Shown one piece after another: positions 8,127 to 15,237 of a stretch of DNA of 48,903 bases (positions are counted from its first letter, which is position 1; each line of letters begins with the position of its first letter). A program made the position numbers and the translations under genes. The stretch covers positions 1 through 48,903 of the forward strand of contig SXIH01000003.1 of NCBI GenBank assembly GCA_005772895.1, written 5' to 3'. The stretch comes from Bacteroidota bacterium. GTDB taxonomy: Bacteria; Bacteroidota; Bacteroidia; 2-12-FULL-35-15. The notes beneath the pieces are model-generated. The model did no database searches, was not told the DNA's origin, and was given only the letters and a program-made list of their open reading frames with translations.

Positions 8127-8882
8127 ATGTTACTTGAAAAAAATTTGCAGGAAATTGAAAATTTATTTTCTGCTCAAAAATCTTTTCTGATTAAAGCAAA
8201 AGCAACTATGTTTCTCTTTGGAACAATGGGTGTTTTGTATGTTCATGTAAAACTTTCAGGTTATCGCAAGCCAATACCTGACTGGGAAATATATATGGCT
8301 GATGCGATTGTTGCAACACTTATATATGTTTGTATTGCTGTAATTCCTTTGTATAAGTTTCTTGCAGACAGAGCTTTGTTGAAAATGACATGGGCAATAA
8401 AAACCTCAATCATAAAAAATGCTCTAGAGCCGTATACAAACGATTATCATATATCCTTTAAGGGACTTTTGCCTGATGATGATATTGATGACCTTAAGTT
8501 GCAAAAAGGATTTTTGCAGTTTTGTTATGGTGATGATTTGATATTCGGGACTATAAATTCAAAACGTTTTCGTATTTCCGAAATACATAGTGTTTCTCCT
8601 CTTAAGAGAAATTTTGACGGAATAATTGGAATTATTTTGCTGAATAAAAAAGTAGATCAGGAACTTGAAAAAAAAATCAAAGCAATTGTTTCTGATAAAA
8701 ACTTTCCATCATCCTTTTCCATTACTACAATTAAAAACAAAGTTGTTCTTACTTCAAAAGGAAGAAAAAAGCATTTTGAATTCAGTATTAATAAAAACAG
8801 AATAAACAAAGATGACCTAGATAAAGATTATTCAGAATTTCATACATTTATAAGTCAGATGAATGATTTAAGTCGATTATAA
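8127..8882 (+). CDS. DUF3137-like membrane protein
   Basis: A 251-residue protein of unknown function. Two hydrophobic segments (about 28-46 and 58-80) are followed by a cytoplasmic domain of about 165 residues. The core with IIKNALEPYTN..YHISFKGLLPDDD..., FCYGDDLIFGTI and FRISEIHSVSP resembles the DUF3137 family, whose role is not known. It lies 21 bp after the NamZ-like gene and 16 bp before the esterase gene on the same strand, so the three may share a transcript. I cannot assign a function. The family assignment is from memory of the pattern and needs a profile search. Confidence 0.7.
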   Translation: MLLEKNLQEIENLFSAQKSFLIKAKATMFLFGTMGVLYVHVKLSGYRKPIPDWEIYMADAIVATLIYVCIAVIPLYKFLADRALLKMTWAIKTSIIKNALEPYTNDYHISFKGLLPDDDIDDLKLQKGFLQFCYGDDLIFGTINSKRFRISEIHSVSPLKRNFDGIIGIILLNKKVDQELEKKIKAIVSDKNFPSSFSITTIKNKVVLTSKGRKKHFEFSINKNRINKDDLDKDYSEFHTFISQMNDLSRL

Positions 8883-8898
8883 CAAATTATAAAACACT

Positions 8899-10119
8899 GT
8901 GCTACTCTCAAAAAAATATTTTTTTCTTCTTTTCACCATTTTCTTTTTTCAATTTTCTTTTTCTCAAAAACTAAAACGTGTTCGTCATTTTGGAAAAAAT
9001 AAAGGACATTTAAAAATGTTTTTACATACTCCTCCTAATGTTGACAAGAGTAAACCAGCGCCAATGGTAGTTGTATTACATGGCTGTTTGCAATGTGCAA
9101 CAAAAGTTCAGAAGCAATCGGGTTGGAGTAAGTTGGCTGATGAGAATGGTTTTTATGTTTTGTATCCGCAACAGCGTAGAATAAATAATCCGGAAAGATG
9201 TTTCAGATGGTTTAAGCGTAGACATACAAATAAAGGTCGCGGAGAAAATGGCTCAATCAAACACATGGTGGATTACATGAAAGCGAATTATAATATTGAT
9301 TCATCCAAAGTGTTTGTAACAGGCTTATCTGCAGGCGCAGCAATGGGTGTTATAATGATGGCAGATTATCCGGAGACATTTAATGCAGGAGCTATTTTTG
9401 CGGGTGGTGCTTATAAATCAGGAAACGGTTATGTGAGTGCGGCAATGGCATTTGTTGGCTGGAGAGTGAAGCCGGCAGAAAAATGGGGAAACATTGTGCG
9501 CAAACAAAATCCAAATTACAAAGGAGAATATCCACGCATGATAATTTATCAAGGCAATAGTGATTTGATTGTGAACAAACGCAATGGAGTTGAAATCATG
9601 AAACAATGGACCAACCTTCATCATATTTCTACAACACCTTCAGAAACTATAGATGGTTATGTTGGCGTGAAAGACATTCACAGATTAGCTTATAGCAGTG
9701 CGACAAAAAAAGAAGCAGTTGTTTTTTATAAAGTTGATAAACTTAATCACGCTTTATTGATTGATCCAGGAAAATGTAAAAACCAATTCAACAGACGAAC
9801 ATTTTTTTCAAAAGATAAAAATTACAATTCAACATTGTTTACAGCCTATGATTTCGGATTAATCAAAGCACCGGAAATTGATGGTCCGCACACTGCATTT
9901 TTAAAAGAAGTGGTGACTTATACTGTTCCATTAACAGAAGGCTCAAGTTACGAATGGACATATCCGGAAAGTTGCACATTGGTAACCGATCAAAACAGAA
10001 ATGCTATTTCACTGAACTGGGGAGCATCAAGTGGTTGTATTAATGTTACGGAGACGGATGCAAGCGGCTGTAAAAAACAATACAAGACAGTGTTTGTAAG
10101 TGTGAAGGATTTGAAATAG
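8899..10119 (+). CDS. Secreted PHB-depolymerase/feruloyl-type esterase with PKD-like tail
   Basis: A 406-residue alpha/beta hydrolase of the Esterase_PHB (LpqC/short-chain PHA depolymerase) family. A signal peptide (1-23, ending FSFSQ) targets it for export. The oxyanion motif VVLHGC (58-63) and nucleophile Ser144 in GLSAG are clear; the catalytic His is probably in KLNHALLID. Cysteines in LHGCLQC and PERCFRWF are typical of the family and may form disulfides. Residues about 340-406 resemble a PKD-like module (SSYEWTYP, ISLNWGASSGCINV). No T9SS sorting domain follows, so release beyond the outer membrane is not indicated. The start is GTG at 8899. The substrate may be a polyester, an acetylated sugar or a feruloyl ester; it cannot be decided from sequence. 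Confidence 0.85.
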   Translation: MLLSKKYFFLLFTIFFFQFSFSQKLKRVRHFGKNKGHLKMFLHTPPNVDKSKPAPMVVVLHGCLQCATKVQKQSGWSKLADENGFYVLYPQQRRINNPERCFRWFKRRHTNKGRGENGSIKHMVDYMKANYNIDSSKVFVTGLSAGAAMGVIMMADYPETFNAGAIFAGGAYKSGNGYVSAAMAFVGWRVKPAEKWGNIVRKQNPNYKGEYPRMIIYQGNSDLIVNKRNGVEIMKQWTNLHHISTTPSETIDGYVGVKDIHRLAYSSATKKEAVVFYKVDKLNHALLIDPGKCKNQFNRRTFFSKDKNYNSTLFTAYDFGLIKAPEIDGPHTAFLKEVVTYTVPLTEGSSYEWTYPESCTLVTDQNRNAISLNWGASSGCINVTETDASGCKKQYKTVFVSVKDLK

Positions 10120-10154
10120 GCCATTTACAGAGGAGAATCAATCTCCTAACTGTC

Positions 10155-10172
10155 CCCCGATAGCTATCGGGG
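10155..10172. repeat. 18-bp perfect palindrome CCCCGATAGCTATCGGGG
   Basis: This is the intergenic sister of the palindrome inside the BtuF-like gene at 3509-3526; the central 16 bp are identical. It abuts the long-stem element that starts at 10172, so two repeat families sit side by side. Confidence 0.75.
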
Positions 10173-10254
10173 CCGTGCTCCGACACGGGATCTCCCTGTT
10201 AGTAGCGCTGTCTGCCCAATGATGAGATGCCGTGTCGCGGCACGGCATGACGAC
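10172..10254 (-). repeat. Long-stem dispersed element, copy A
   Basis: The arms 10172-10194 and 10224-10246 are reverse complements at 20 of 23 positions (GCCGTG...ATCTC against GAGAT...CACGGC), with a 29-nt loop. Read on the minus strand, the whole 83 bp aligns with copy B at 28120-28209, including the central ATTGGG. The high GC and strong stem contrast with the surroundings. It looks like a REP/MITE-type element; no transposase or RAYT gene lies in the window. Confidence 0.75.
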
Positions 10255-10387
10255 TTGCGAAGAAGAACAACCCTTACAAATATCTCATTCAAAAATTTCG
10301 CCTCACAAACCATTATCAGCAATTCATTCAAGGTTATTAACAGTATTAACAATTAATAAACTACCTATTAATACTATACATTCAGAC

Positions 10388-10413
10388 GTAATTAACATGT
10401 CAATGTTAATTAC
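10388..10413. promoter_or_regulatory. 11-bp perfect inverted repeat upstream of the 10487 gene
   Basis: Arms GTAATTAACAT (10388-10398) and ATGTTAATTAC (10403-10413) are exact reverse complements with a 4-nt loop. It lies 38 bp upstream of the candidate -7 box at 10451-10458. It could be an operator or an RNA hairpin of an upstream transcript; there is no T-run. Confidence 0.5.
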
Positions 10414-10450
10414 TTTAATTTCCTCACTTAAAAGCCTTTCCTAAGTACTC

Positions 10451-10458
10451 TAATTTTG
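10451..10458 (+). promoter_or_regulatory. Candidate -7 box of the 10487 gene
   Basis: TAATTTTG matches TAnnTTTG and would give a leader of roughly 20 nt before the ATG at 10487. No clear -33 box is visible. Confidence 0.45.
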
Positions 10459-10486
10459 CTCTATTAAACCCAAATTCATAACTGCT

Positions 10487-11179
10487 ATGAAAAGAGCACT
10501 TTACGCATTGTCATTTTTAGCTTTTGTTTTTTTATTGCCTCTGGGACTTAGTGCCGGGGATGATAAAAATCCAAAAACTGCTGAACCTGCCCGTCCGTTA
10601 AGCGGAGTCGGTAGTGATGCAAAAGCAGAAAAGATACTGGCTACTTTTGAGATTCAATCTTTCAAAGTAAGCAAAGATGGAATGGTAAGTTGGACTTCAA
10701 AAAACGAATCGGGATCCTTACCTTACATAGTTGAACAATTTATTTTCGACAAATGGGTAACGGTTGCAAAAATAAACGGAGTTGGTAGTCCGACCCCAAA
10801 CTCTTACTCTGTTCCGGTAATTTTAAACAGTGGTGAAAATAAATTCAGAGTAAAACAAAAGGGTTATGATAAGATGAGCAAGTTTTCGGATGCTGTTACT
10901 TATTATTCAAAAAAGGAAGCTGTAACGTATTCGATAAAAAATAAAAATCAATTATTAGAATTTTCGAGTGACACTTATTTCATTGTTTACAATCCTTACG
11001 GAGCTATAGTAAAACAAGGATATGGAAATGCATTAAACATTTCGGAATATGCAAAAGGTTATTATTGCTTAATCTATGATAACAAATTAGGAGGCTTTGA
11101 AAAGAAAAAAGTTTGGTTCAAAAATAGTTTCTGTCCAATAGTTATAACCCCTATTCATGTCTTCAAGAAAAAAAAATAA
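10487..11179 (+). CDS. Secreted protein of unknown function
   Basis: A 230-residue protein I do not recognise. It begins with a clear signal peptide (MKRALYALSFLAFVFLLPLG, cleavage near SAG at about 22-24). Residues 55-140 alternate hydrophobic and polar positions (IQSFKVSKDGMVSWTSKNES, WVTVAKINGVG, ENKFRVKQKGYD), the look of an immunoglobulin/fibronectin-like beta domain. A second beta-rich part (about 148-212) is followed by a basic tail ending KKKK. The FNIII-plus-tail pattern occurs in other Bacteroidota secreted proteins, but no conserved catalytic motif is seen. The gene stands alone after the repeat-rich gap and has its own promoter-like box. The ATG at 10487 fits the signal peptide well. 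Confidence 0.75.
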   Translation: MKRALYALSFLAFVFLLPLGLSAGDDKNPKTAEPARPLSGVGSDAKAEKILATFEIQSFKVSKDGMVSWTSKNESGSLPYIVEQFIFDKWVTVAKINGVGSPTPNSYSVPVILNSGENKFRVKQKGYDKMSKFSDAVTYYSKKEAVTYSIKNKNQLLEFSSDTYFIVYNPYGAIVKQGYGNALNISEYAKGYYCLIYDNKLGGFEKKKVWFKNSFCPIVITPIHVFKKKK

Positions 11180-11200
11180 CTCCAAAGCATCAATAAAAAC

Positions 11201-11221
11201 AAAAAGAAGAGAATTCTTTTT
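11201..11221. terminator. A-tract/T-tract hairpin after the 10487 gene
   Basis: AAAAAGAA (11201-11208) and TTCTTTTT (11214-11221) form an 8-bp stem with a 5-nt loop, 22 bp after the stop codon at 11179. The T-rich right arm makes it a possible weak terminator for the plus-strand gene; the stem has no GC-rich core. Confidence 0.35.
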
Positions 11222-11264
11222 GATTCCTCTGGCTATTTTGATTCACTTTTTTAGTTTGAAGTAG

Positions 11265-11319
11265 GCAAGTTTCAACTTGCATTCGCGAAAATCCCCACAG
11301 CCTCCTTTTTCAAAAGGGG
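11265..11319. repeat. Two small palindromic repeats
   Basis: GCAAGTT-TC-AACTTGC (11265-11280) is a 7-bp perfect hairpin. About 20 bp later CTCCTTTTTCAAAAGGGG (11302-11319) forms an imperfect stem. Both resemble short dispersed repeats seen between genes. They lie between the convergent secreted-protein and ABC-exporter genes. Confidence 0.45.
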
Positions 11320-11360
11320 AATTGATTATCCTACAGATTTTGCTTCTAGTTATTTAATCA

Positions 11361-11412
11361 TGAGATCCCAAGCCTGCCCAGAGCGTAGTCGAAGGGTGGC
11401 ACGGGATGACGG
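11361..11412 (+). repeat. Chimeric repeat combining two families
   Basis: The ends (TGAGATCC and CACGGGATGACG) match the right arm of the long-stem element at 28177-28207. The middle has been replaced by a GC-rich segment (GAGCGTAGTCGAAGGG) that is the reverse complement of the repeat at 5425-5449. It looks like one repeat inserted into, or recombined with, another. Confidence 0.6.
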
Positions 11413-11421
11413 TTTAAAATG

Positions 11422-11442
11422 AATTTGAAATTTGAAATTATT
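11422..11442. repeat. Heptamer tract AATTTGA at the ABC exporter stop
   Basis: AATTTGA, AATTTGA, AATTATT: two exact and one degenerate 7-mer, ending just before the stop codon of the ABC exporter gene (11444). Confidence 0.6.
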
Positions 11443-11443
11443 T

Positions 11444-13207
11444 TTAATGTCTCTCTCCTATTTGTTGTCTCCACATAGCATAGTACAATCCTTTTTGCGA
11501 AAGTAGTTCTTCATGCTTTCCTTGCTCTGTGATTTTACCTTTTTCCAGACAGAAAATTTTATCCGTATGCATAACTGTGCTCAGGCGGTGCGCAATCATA
11601 ATGGTAACTTGATTTTTATTTTCAGAAAGTGATTTTACTGTGTTACTTATTTCTTCTTCAGTAATAGAATCCAAAGAAGATGTAGCTTCATCAAACACGA
11701 GTAAAGAAGGTTTCCTTAACAAAGCTCGAGCAATTGATAATCGTTGTTTTTCTCCACCTGATACTTTTACTCCACCTTCTCCAATCACCGTATTAATTCC
11801 TTTATCAGCACGATCTAACAAACTTTGGCAGGCTGCTTTTTTGAGAACATTCATGCATTCTTCATCCGTTGCATTGGGTGCAACAAACAATAAATTTTCT
11901 TTAATTGTTCCTGAAAAAAGTTGCGTGTCTTGTGTCACAAAACCAATTTGCGATCTCAGGTTATCAAGATCAATTGTATTGTAATTATTTCCGTTGTATT
12001 CTATTTTTCCATCGAGTGGTTGGTACAAACCAACCAATAGTTTCACCAATGTGGTTTTCCCAGAACCGGAAGGACCAACAAAAGCGATTGTTTCACCTTT
12101 GCATACTTCAAATGAAATTCCATCAAGAGCATTATTTGTAGCTGTTTGATGTTTAAAACTGACATTTGAAAATTCCAGTTTATCTATGCCATTAATATTT
12201 ACAGGTTGCACTGGTTTCACATCTTTAGGAGTATCTAATATCGCTTGGAAATTATCCAAAGAAACTTCTGCTTCACGATAAATATTGATGATATTTCCAA
12301 GTTCCTGTAGTGGTCCGAAAATAAAGAAAGAATAAATTTGCATTGCAAATAGCTGACCTAAGGTCATAACATCTCCGAAAATAAAATACAGTAACAGAAA
12401 TAAAATACAGCTTCTCAAAAAATTTACAAATGTTCCTTGAATAAAACTGATACTCCTGATGTAGCGTACTTTTTTCAATTCCAATCCAAGTATCTTAATG
12501 GTAGTACTATTCAGGCGTTTGATTTCCTGATCGGCCAATCCTAAACTTTTTATGAGTTCTATATTTCTTAAAGATTCGGTTGTTGAGCCAGCCAATGCAG
12601 TTGTTTCTCCAACAATTTTTTTCTGGATAAGTTTTATTTTTTTGCTCAATACCGATGAAATAAATGCAAGAATTGGAACTGCAGAAAAATAAACAACAGC
12701 TATCATCCAATGAATATTTACAGCATAAATCATAACAAACACAACACCTACTAATGATGTAAACAAAATATTTACAAAAGCCATAATGACTTTTTCAACA
12801 TCGCTTCTTACTTTTTGTAATTTCCCTAAGGTTTCACCACTTCTTTGGTCTTCAAAAACAGAATAAGGTAATTCCAATGAATGCTTCAATCCATCTGAAT
12901 AGATTTGAGCTCCCAATTTCTGAGTAATGACGTTCACAAAATAATCTTGAAAATTTTTAGCAATACGTGATACCATTGCTACACCCATTCCTAATAAAAT
13001 TAAAAGCCCAACACCTTTTACAAATTCGTATCTGCTTAATACATCATGGTGTTCAGTTTTTAAATGAGGAGTTGTTGCAAAATCGTCAACTATTCTGCTG
13101 AAGATATAAGTATCAATCAGAGAGAATATTTGATTAATTGCGGCCAGGGTAAGAGCTAAAAAAACAAGCCATTTATATCTCTTAAGATAATTGAATAATA
13201 ATTTCAT
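11444..13207 (-). CDS. ABC exporter, fused membrane and ATPase domains (MsbA/MDR type)
   Basis: A 587-residue half-transporter expected to work as a homodimer in the inner membrane. The membrane domain (about 1-320) has six helices. The ATPase domain follows, with Walker A GPSGSGKT (378-385), Q-loop VTQDTQ, signature VSGGEKQ (482-488), Walker B LLVFDEA (502-508) and the H-loop IAHRLST. All catalytic motifs are intact. The family exports lipids, peptides or drugs, and nothing here fixes the substrate. The start is the ATG ending at 13207, with a TATCTTTG box about 20 nt upstream and a 26-bp dyad where the -33 box should be. It is divergent from the 13343 cluster, so both may share control. Confidence 0.92.
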   Translation of the reverse strand: MKLLFNYLKRYKWLVFLALTLAAINQIFSLIDTYIFSRIVDDFATTPHLKTEHHDVLSRYEFVKGVGLLILLGMGVAMVSRIAKNFQDYFVNVITQKLGAQIYSDGLKHSLELPYSVFEDQRSGETLGKLQKVRSDVEKVIMAFVNILFTSLVGVVFVMIYAVNIHWMIAVVYFSAVPILAFISSVLSKKIKLIQKKIVGETTALAGSTTESLRNIELIKSLGLADQEIKRLNSTTIKILGLELKKVRYIRSISFIQGTFVNFLRSCILFLLLYFIFGDVMTLGQLFAMQIYSFFIFGPLQELGNIINIYREAEVSLDNFQAILDTPKDVKPVQPVNINGIDKLEFSNVSFKHQTATNNALDGISFEVCKGETIAFVGPSGSGKTTLVKLLVGLYQPLDGKIEYNGNNYNTIDLDNLRSQIGFVTQDTQLFSGTIKENLLFVAPNATDEECMNVLKKAACQSLLDRADKGINTVIGEGGVKVSGGEKQRLSIARALLRKPSLLVFDEATSSLDSITEEEISNTVKSLSENKNQVTIMIAHRLSTVMHTDKIFCLEKGKITEQGKHEELLSQKGLYYAMWRQQIGERH

Positions 13208-13227
13208 AAAAAATTACATTTTTCACT

Positions 13228-13235
13228 CAAAGATA
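13228..13235 (-). promoter_or_regulatory. Candidate -7 box of the ABC exporter
   Basis: On the minus strand this reads TATCTTTG, a match to TAnnTTTG, 21 nt upstream of the ATG. The expected -33 position falls inside the dyad at 13240-13265. Confidence 0.5.
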
Positions 13236-13239
13236 GCCT

Positions 13240-13265
13240 AATTTATATGTACCTACATATAAATT
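13240..13265. promoter_or_regulatory. 26-bp dyad, probable operator between exporter and divergent cluster
   Basis: AATTTATATGTA (13240-13251) and TACATATAAATT (13254-13265) are exact reverse complements separated by CC. The site covers the -33 region of the exporter promoter. The core ATGTACCTACAT has the ATGT/ACAT form bound by PadR- or TetR-type repressors, although the spacing here is shorter than in classical PadR sites. No regulator gene lies nearby. Confidence 0.55.
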
Positions 13266-13309
13266 TTCGGATATGACTGGTTTTTTAGAAAAGATTTTCT
13301 TAAATTCGT

Positions 13310-13336
13310 ATCGATAAACTAAATTATATTATCGAT
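13310..13336. promoter_or_regulatory. Inverted repeat ATCGATAA/TTATCGAT before the 13343 gene
   Basis: Exact 8-bp arms (13310-13317 and 13329-13336) with an 11-nt loop end 6 bp before the GTG start at 13343. In RNA the hairpin could hide the ribosome entry site; in DNA each arm contains the palindrome ATCGAT. The role is inferred. Confidence 0.45.
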
Positions 13337-13342
13337 TAAGAG

Positions 13343-13729
13343 GTGAATACTATAGATAAAATTAAAACTGCTACAGGAACGGTTTCATTTCAGGAAGAAG
13401 GAATTGTGAGGTATCAAATTGATCAAACAGATGAAATTACTTTACAAAATGTTAAGGAATATTTAGAAGCAGTTAGAAATTTAGGAGGAGGAAAAGCATT
13501 TTGCAACCTCGTTGTTATGAAAGAATTTATCCAAGTAGGCGATGAAGCAAGAAAATATGCAGCTGGAGAAGAAAGCAATATGTATACTATAGCTGATGCA
13601 TTTGTAATAAATTCAATAGCATTAAAACTGGTGGGCAATTTTTATATCAGGTACAATAAACCTGTTCGACCGACAAGAATATTTAATAATGAAGAAGATG
13701 CTCTTGTTTGGTTAAGAACATTCCTTTAA
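13343..13729 (+). CDS. Small conserved Bacteroidota protein, paralog 1 of 3
   Basis: A 128-residue cytoplasmic protein with no signal peptide or membrane helix. It shares a pattern with the genes at 13732 and 15238: a central G-G-G-K turn (residues 48-51 here), then A-x-x-Y-A-A-x-E-E, A-D-A-x-V-I, and a C-terminal block NFYI...KPVRPTRIFNNEE...WLRTFL. The predicted alternation of strands and helices resembles the SpoIIAA/STAS-like fold of the DUF7793 group. No function is established that I know of. The start is GTG at 13343; an in-frame ATG does not occur before the conserved part. Only 2 nt separate its stop from the next start, so translation is probably coupled. Confidence 0.75.
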   Translation: MNTIDKIKTATGTVSFQEEGIVRYQIDQTDEITLQNVKEYLEAVRNLGGGKAFCNLVVMKEFIQVGDEARKYAAGEESNMYTIADAFVINSIALKLVGNFYIRYNKPVRPTRIFNNEEDALVWLRTFL

Positions 13730-13731
13730 AG

Positions 13732-14136
13732 ATGATAAGCCAAATTGAAGAAATATTAAATAAAACTGAACTATCCGCTTCCATCGTTTCATTGAGGAGT
13801 GATGGGCTTTTTCAGATACAAATGAAAGAGATAGAAAGAGATGTTGTAACTGATGACATCAAAGAAATGACAAATACTATAGGGGAAATGGGAGGCGGAA
13901 AAAAATATCCAATGTTAATTTTAATAAAAAGATTTAATCCAATCACTAAAGACGCAAGCGAATATGCTGCAAGTGAAGAAGCAGGAAGATACACTTTGGC
14001 AGACGCAATAGTAATCCCTAATTTTGCCATCCGGATTGCTACTAATTTTTATATAAAAATATTTAAACCGAAAAGGCCAACAAAAATGTTTAATAGTGAA
14101 GAAAAAGCAGTTAGCTGGCTAAAAACATTTTTATAA
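13732..14136 (+). CDS. Small conserved Bacteroidota protein, paralog 2 of 3
   Basis: A 134-residue paralog of the preceding gene, starting at the ATG at 13732 only 2 nt after its stop. It keeps GGGK, ASEYAASEEAGRYTLADAIV, NFYIKIFKPKRPTKMFNSEE and the ending WLKTFL. Paralogs 2 and 3 share the N-terminal motif RSDGL and the ending SEEKA-x-x-WLKTFL. The adjacent copies most simply arose by tandem duplication, with marked divergence since. It is cytoplasmic and of unknown function. A longer frame from 13708 (TTG) would overlap paralog 1 and has no support. It is followed after 45 nt by the SRPBCC-GyrI gene on the same strand. Confidence 0.75.
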   Translation: MISQIEEILNKTELSASIVSLRSDGLFQIQMKEIERDVVTDDIKEMTNTIGEMGGGKKYPMLILIKRFNPITKDASEYAASEEAGRYTLADAIVIPNFAIRIATNFYIKIFKPKRPTKMFNSEEKAVSWLKTFL

Positions 14137-14181
14137 CTTCGCCCCGATAAAATCGGGATTAAAAATCAAAAAATAAAAAAC

Positions 14182-15195
14182 ATGAAAATTTTTAAAAAAA
14201 TCGGTATTGCATTACTTGTAATTATAGGGCTTTATTTACTCATTTCACTATTCTTACCAAGCAATATAAAAGTAGAACGTAAGATTACCATTAATGCTCC
14301 TGCTGCAGTTGTGTTCGAGCAAATCAACACTTTAAAGAACTGGAAAAGCTGGTCGTATTGGGACAATATTGACACTGCAATGAAATCAGAATACTCCGGA
14401 TCTGAAAGTGGACTTACAGCAAAGCATAGTTGGGAAAGCACTAACGAAAATGTTGGAAAAGGAAGTCTGACAATTGTAGAAAGCAAACCGGATTCTCTTA
14501 TTGTGACTGAACTTGCATTTGAAGGGATGGGAACAAGTATAGGTGGCTGGAAAATAAAAGATACTGTTGGTGGTGTAATTGTCACAACCTACATGAATAT
14601 GGATATGGGGTTATTGGGAAGAATATTTCCTGGCTTGATGATGGATGGAATGTTAGGGGCTGATTTTGAAAAATCGTTAGCAGGATTAAAAAAGCATGCT
14701 GAATCTTTACCAGCAAAAGCTGAGTCAACTGCTACAGAAATAAAAATTGAAGCCACTACGACTCAAAACATGATCTTTGTAAGCACAAAAAAAGAATCAA
14801 AATTCGAAAATATTTCTGAAGACATTGGTGCATCTTATGGAAAAATTGGCGAATTTATGGGTAAACATAAATTGGAACAAGCCGGACCAGTGTTTGCAAT
14901 TTATCATAGCTATTCTCCTGAGGGAGTTAGCATGGAATGTGGAATTCCGGTTTCTAAAATGGTAAAGGGTGAAGGCGATATTTTAGTATCTGAAATGAAA
15001 GCAAGCAATGCTGTTGTTGCTCATTATTATGGTCCGTATGCAGGAACAGAAGCTGCTCATGGATTAATTGACAAATGGGTGAAAGAGAACAACAAAAAAG
15101 TAATCGGTTCTCCTTGGGAAGTATATATAACTGACCCGGGAGTAGAACCAGATACGATGAAATGGTTAACAGATGTTTATTATCCGATTGAATAA
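14182..15195 (+). CDS. Membrane-anchored SRPBCC domain fused to a GyrI-like ligand-binding domain
   Basis: A 337-residue protein. Residues 8-26 form a membrane anchor. Residues about 30-175 are a START/SRPBCC (polyketide cyclase-like) lipid- or small-molecule-binding domain (IKVERKITINAPAAVVFEQI, WKSWSYWD). A linker rich in Ala/Thr/Glu leads to a GyrI/AraC-effector-like domain (about 192-337) with the typical AHYYGPYAGTEAAHGLIDKW and PWEVYITDPG motifs. Both halves bind ligands in other proteins; no catalytic residue is evident. This combination is known in Bacteroidota and may sense or sequester a hydrophobic compound. It lies between paralogs 2 and 3 of the small DUF family and opposite an ABC exporter. 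A strong terminator follows. Confidence 0.85.
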   Translation: MKIFKKIGIALLVIIGLYLLISLFLPSNIKVERKITINAPAAVVFEQINTLKNWKSWSYWDNIDTAMKSEYSGSESGLTAKHSWESTNENVGKGSLTIVESKPDSLIVTELAFEGMGTSIGGWKIKDTVGGVIVTTYMNMDMGLLGRIFPGLMMDGMLGADFEKSLAGLKKHAESLPAKAESTATEIKIEATTTQNMIFVSTKKESKFENISEDIGASYGKIGEFMGKHKLEQAGPVFAIYHSYSPEGVSMECGIPVSKMVKGEGDILVSEMKASNAVVAHYYGPYAGTEAAHGLIDKWVKENNKKVIGSPWEVYITDPGVEPDTMKWLTDVYYPIE

Positions 15196-15200
15196 AATTG

Positions 15201-15237
15201 AAATCCCTCCGAATGTCCGGAGGGATTTTTGTTTCTT
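15201..15237 (+). terminator. Rho-independent terminator of the SRPBCC-GyrI gene
   Basis: The stem AAATCCCTCCG/CGGAGGGATTT (15201-15211 and 15218-15228) has 11 bp and a 6-nt loop and runs into TTTTTGTTTCTT. It ends directly before the ATG of the next gene at 15238, so that gene has almost no independent leader. Confidence 0.85.

Larger units (their letters stand above)
10120..10486. other. Gene-free stretch filled with dispersed repeats and stem-loops
   Basis: This 367-bp gap holds no credible gene. From left to right it contains a 6-bp-stem hairpin (AGGAGA/TCTCCT, 10131-10147), the CCCCGATAGCTATCGGGG palindrome, a long-stem element (10172-10254), an AT-rich stretch, an 11-bp inverted repeat (10388-10413) and a TAATTTTG box before the next gene. 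Short frames here translate repeat sequence only. Confidence 0.75.

Noticed and set aside
10164..10444. Short open frames on both strands in the repeat-rich gap
   Set aside because: They translate the palindrome and long-stem repeats and AT-rich filler; no signal peptide, domain or plausible initiation region.
11640..11984. 114-codon frame opposite the ABC exporter
   Set aside because: Lies across the conserved ATPase motifs of the real gene and has no features of its own.
14143..14157. CCCGAT-aaa-ATCGGG hairpin as a terminator before the SRPBCC-GyrI gene
   Set aside because: It is not followed by a T-run and lies inside a likely operon; better seen as a fragment of the CCCGAT palindrome family.
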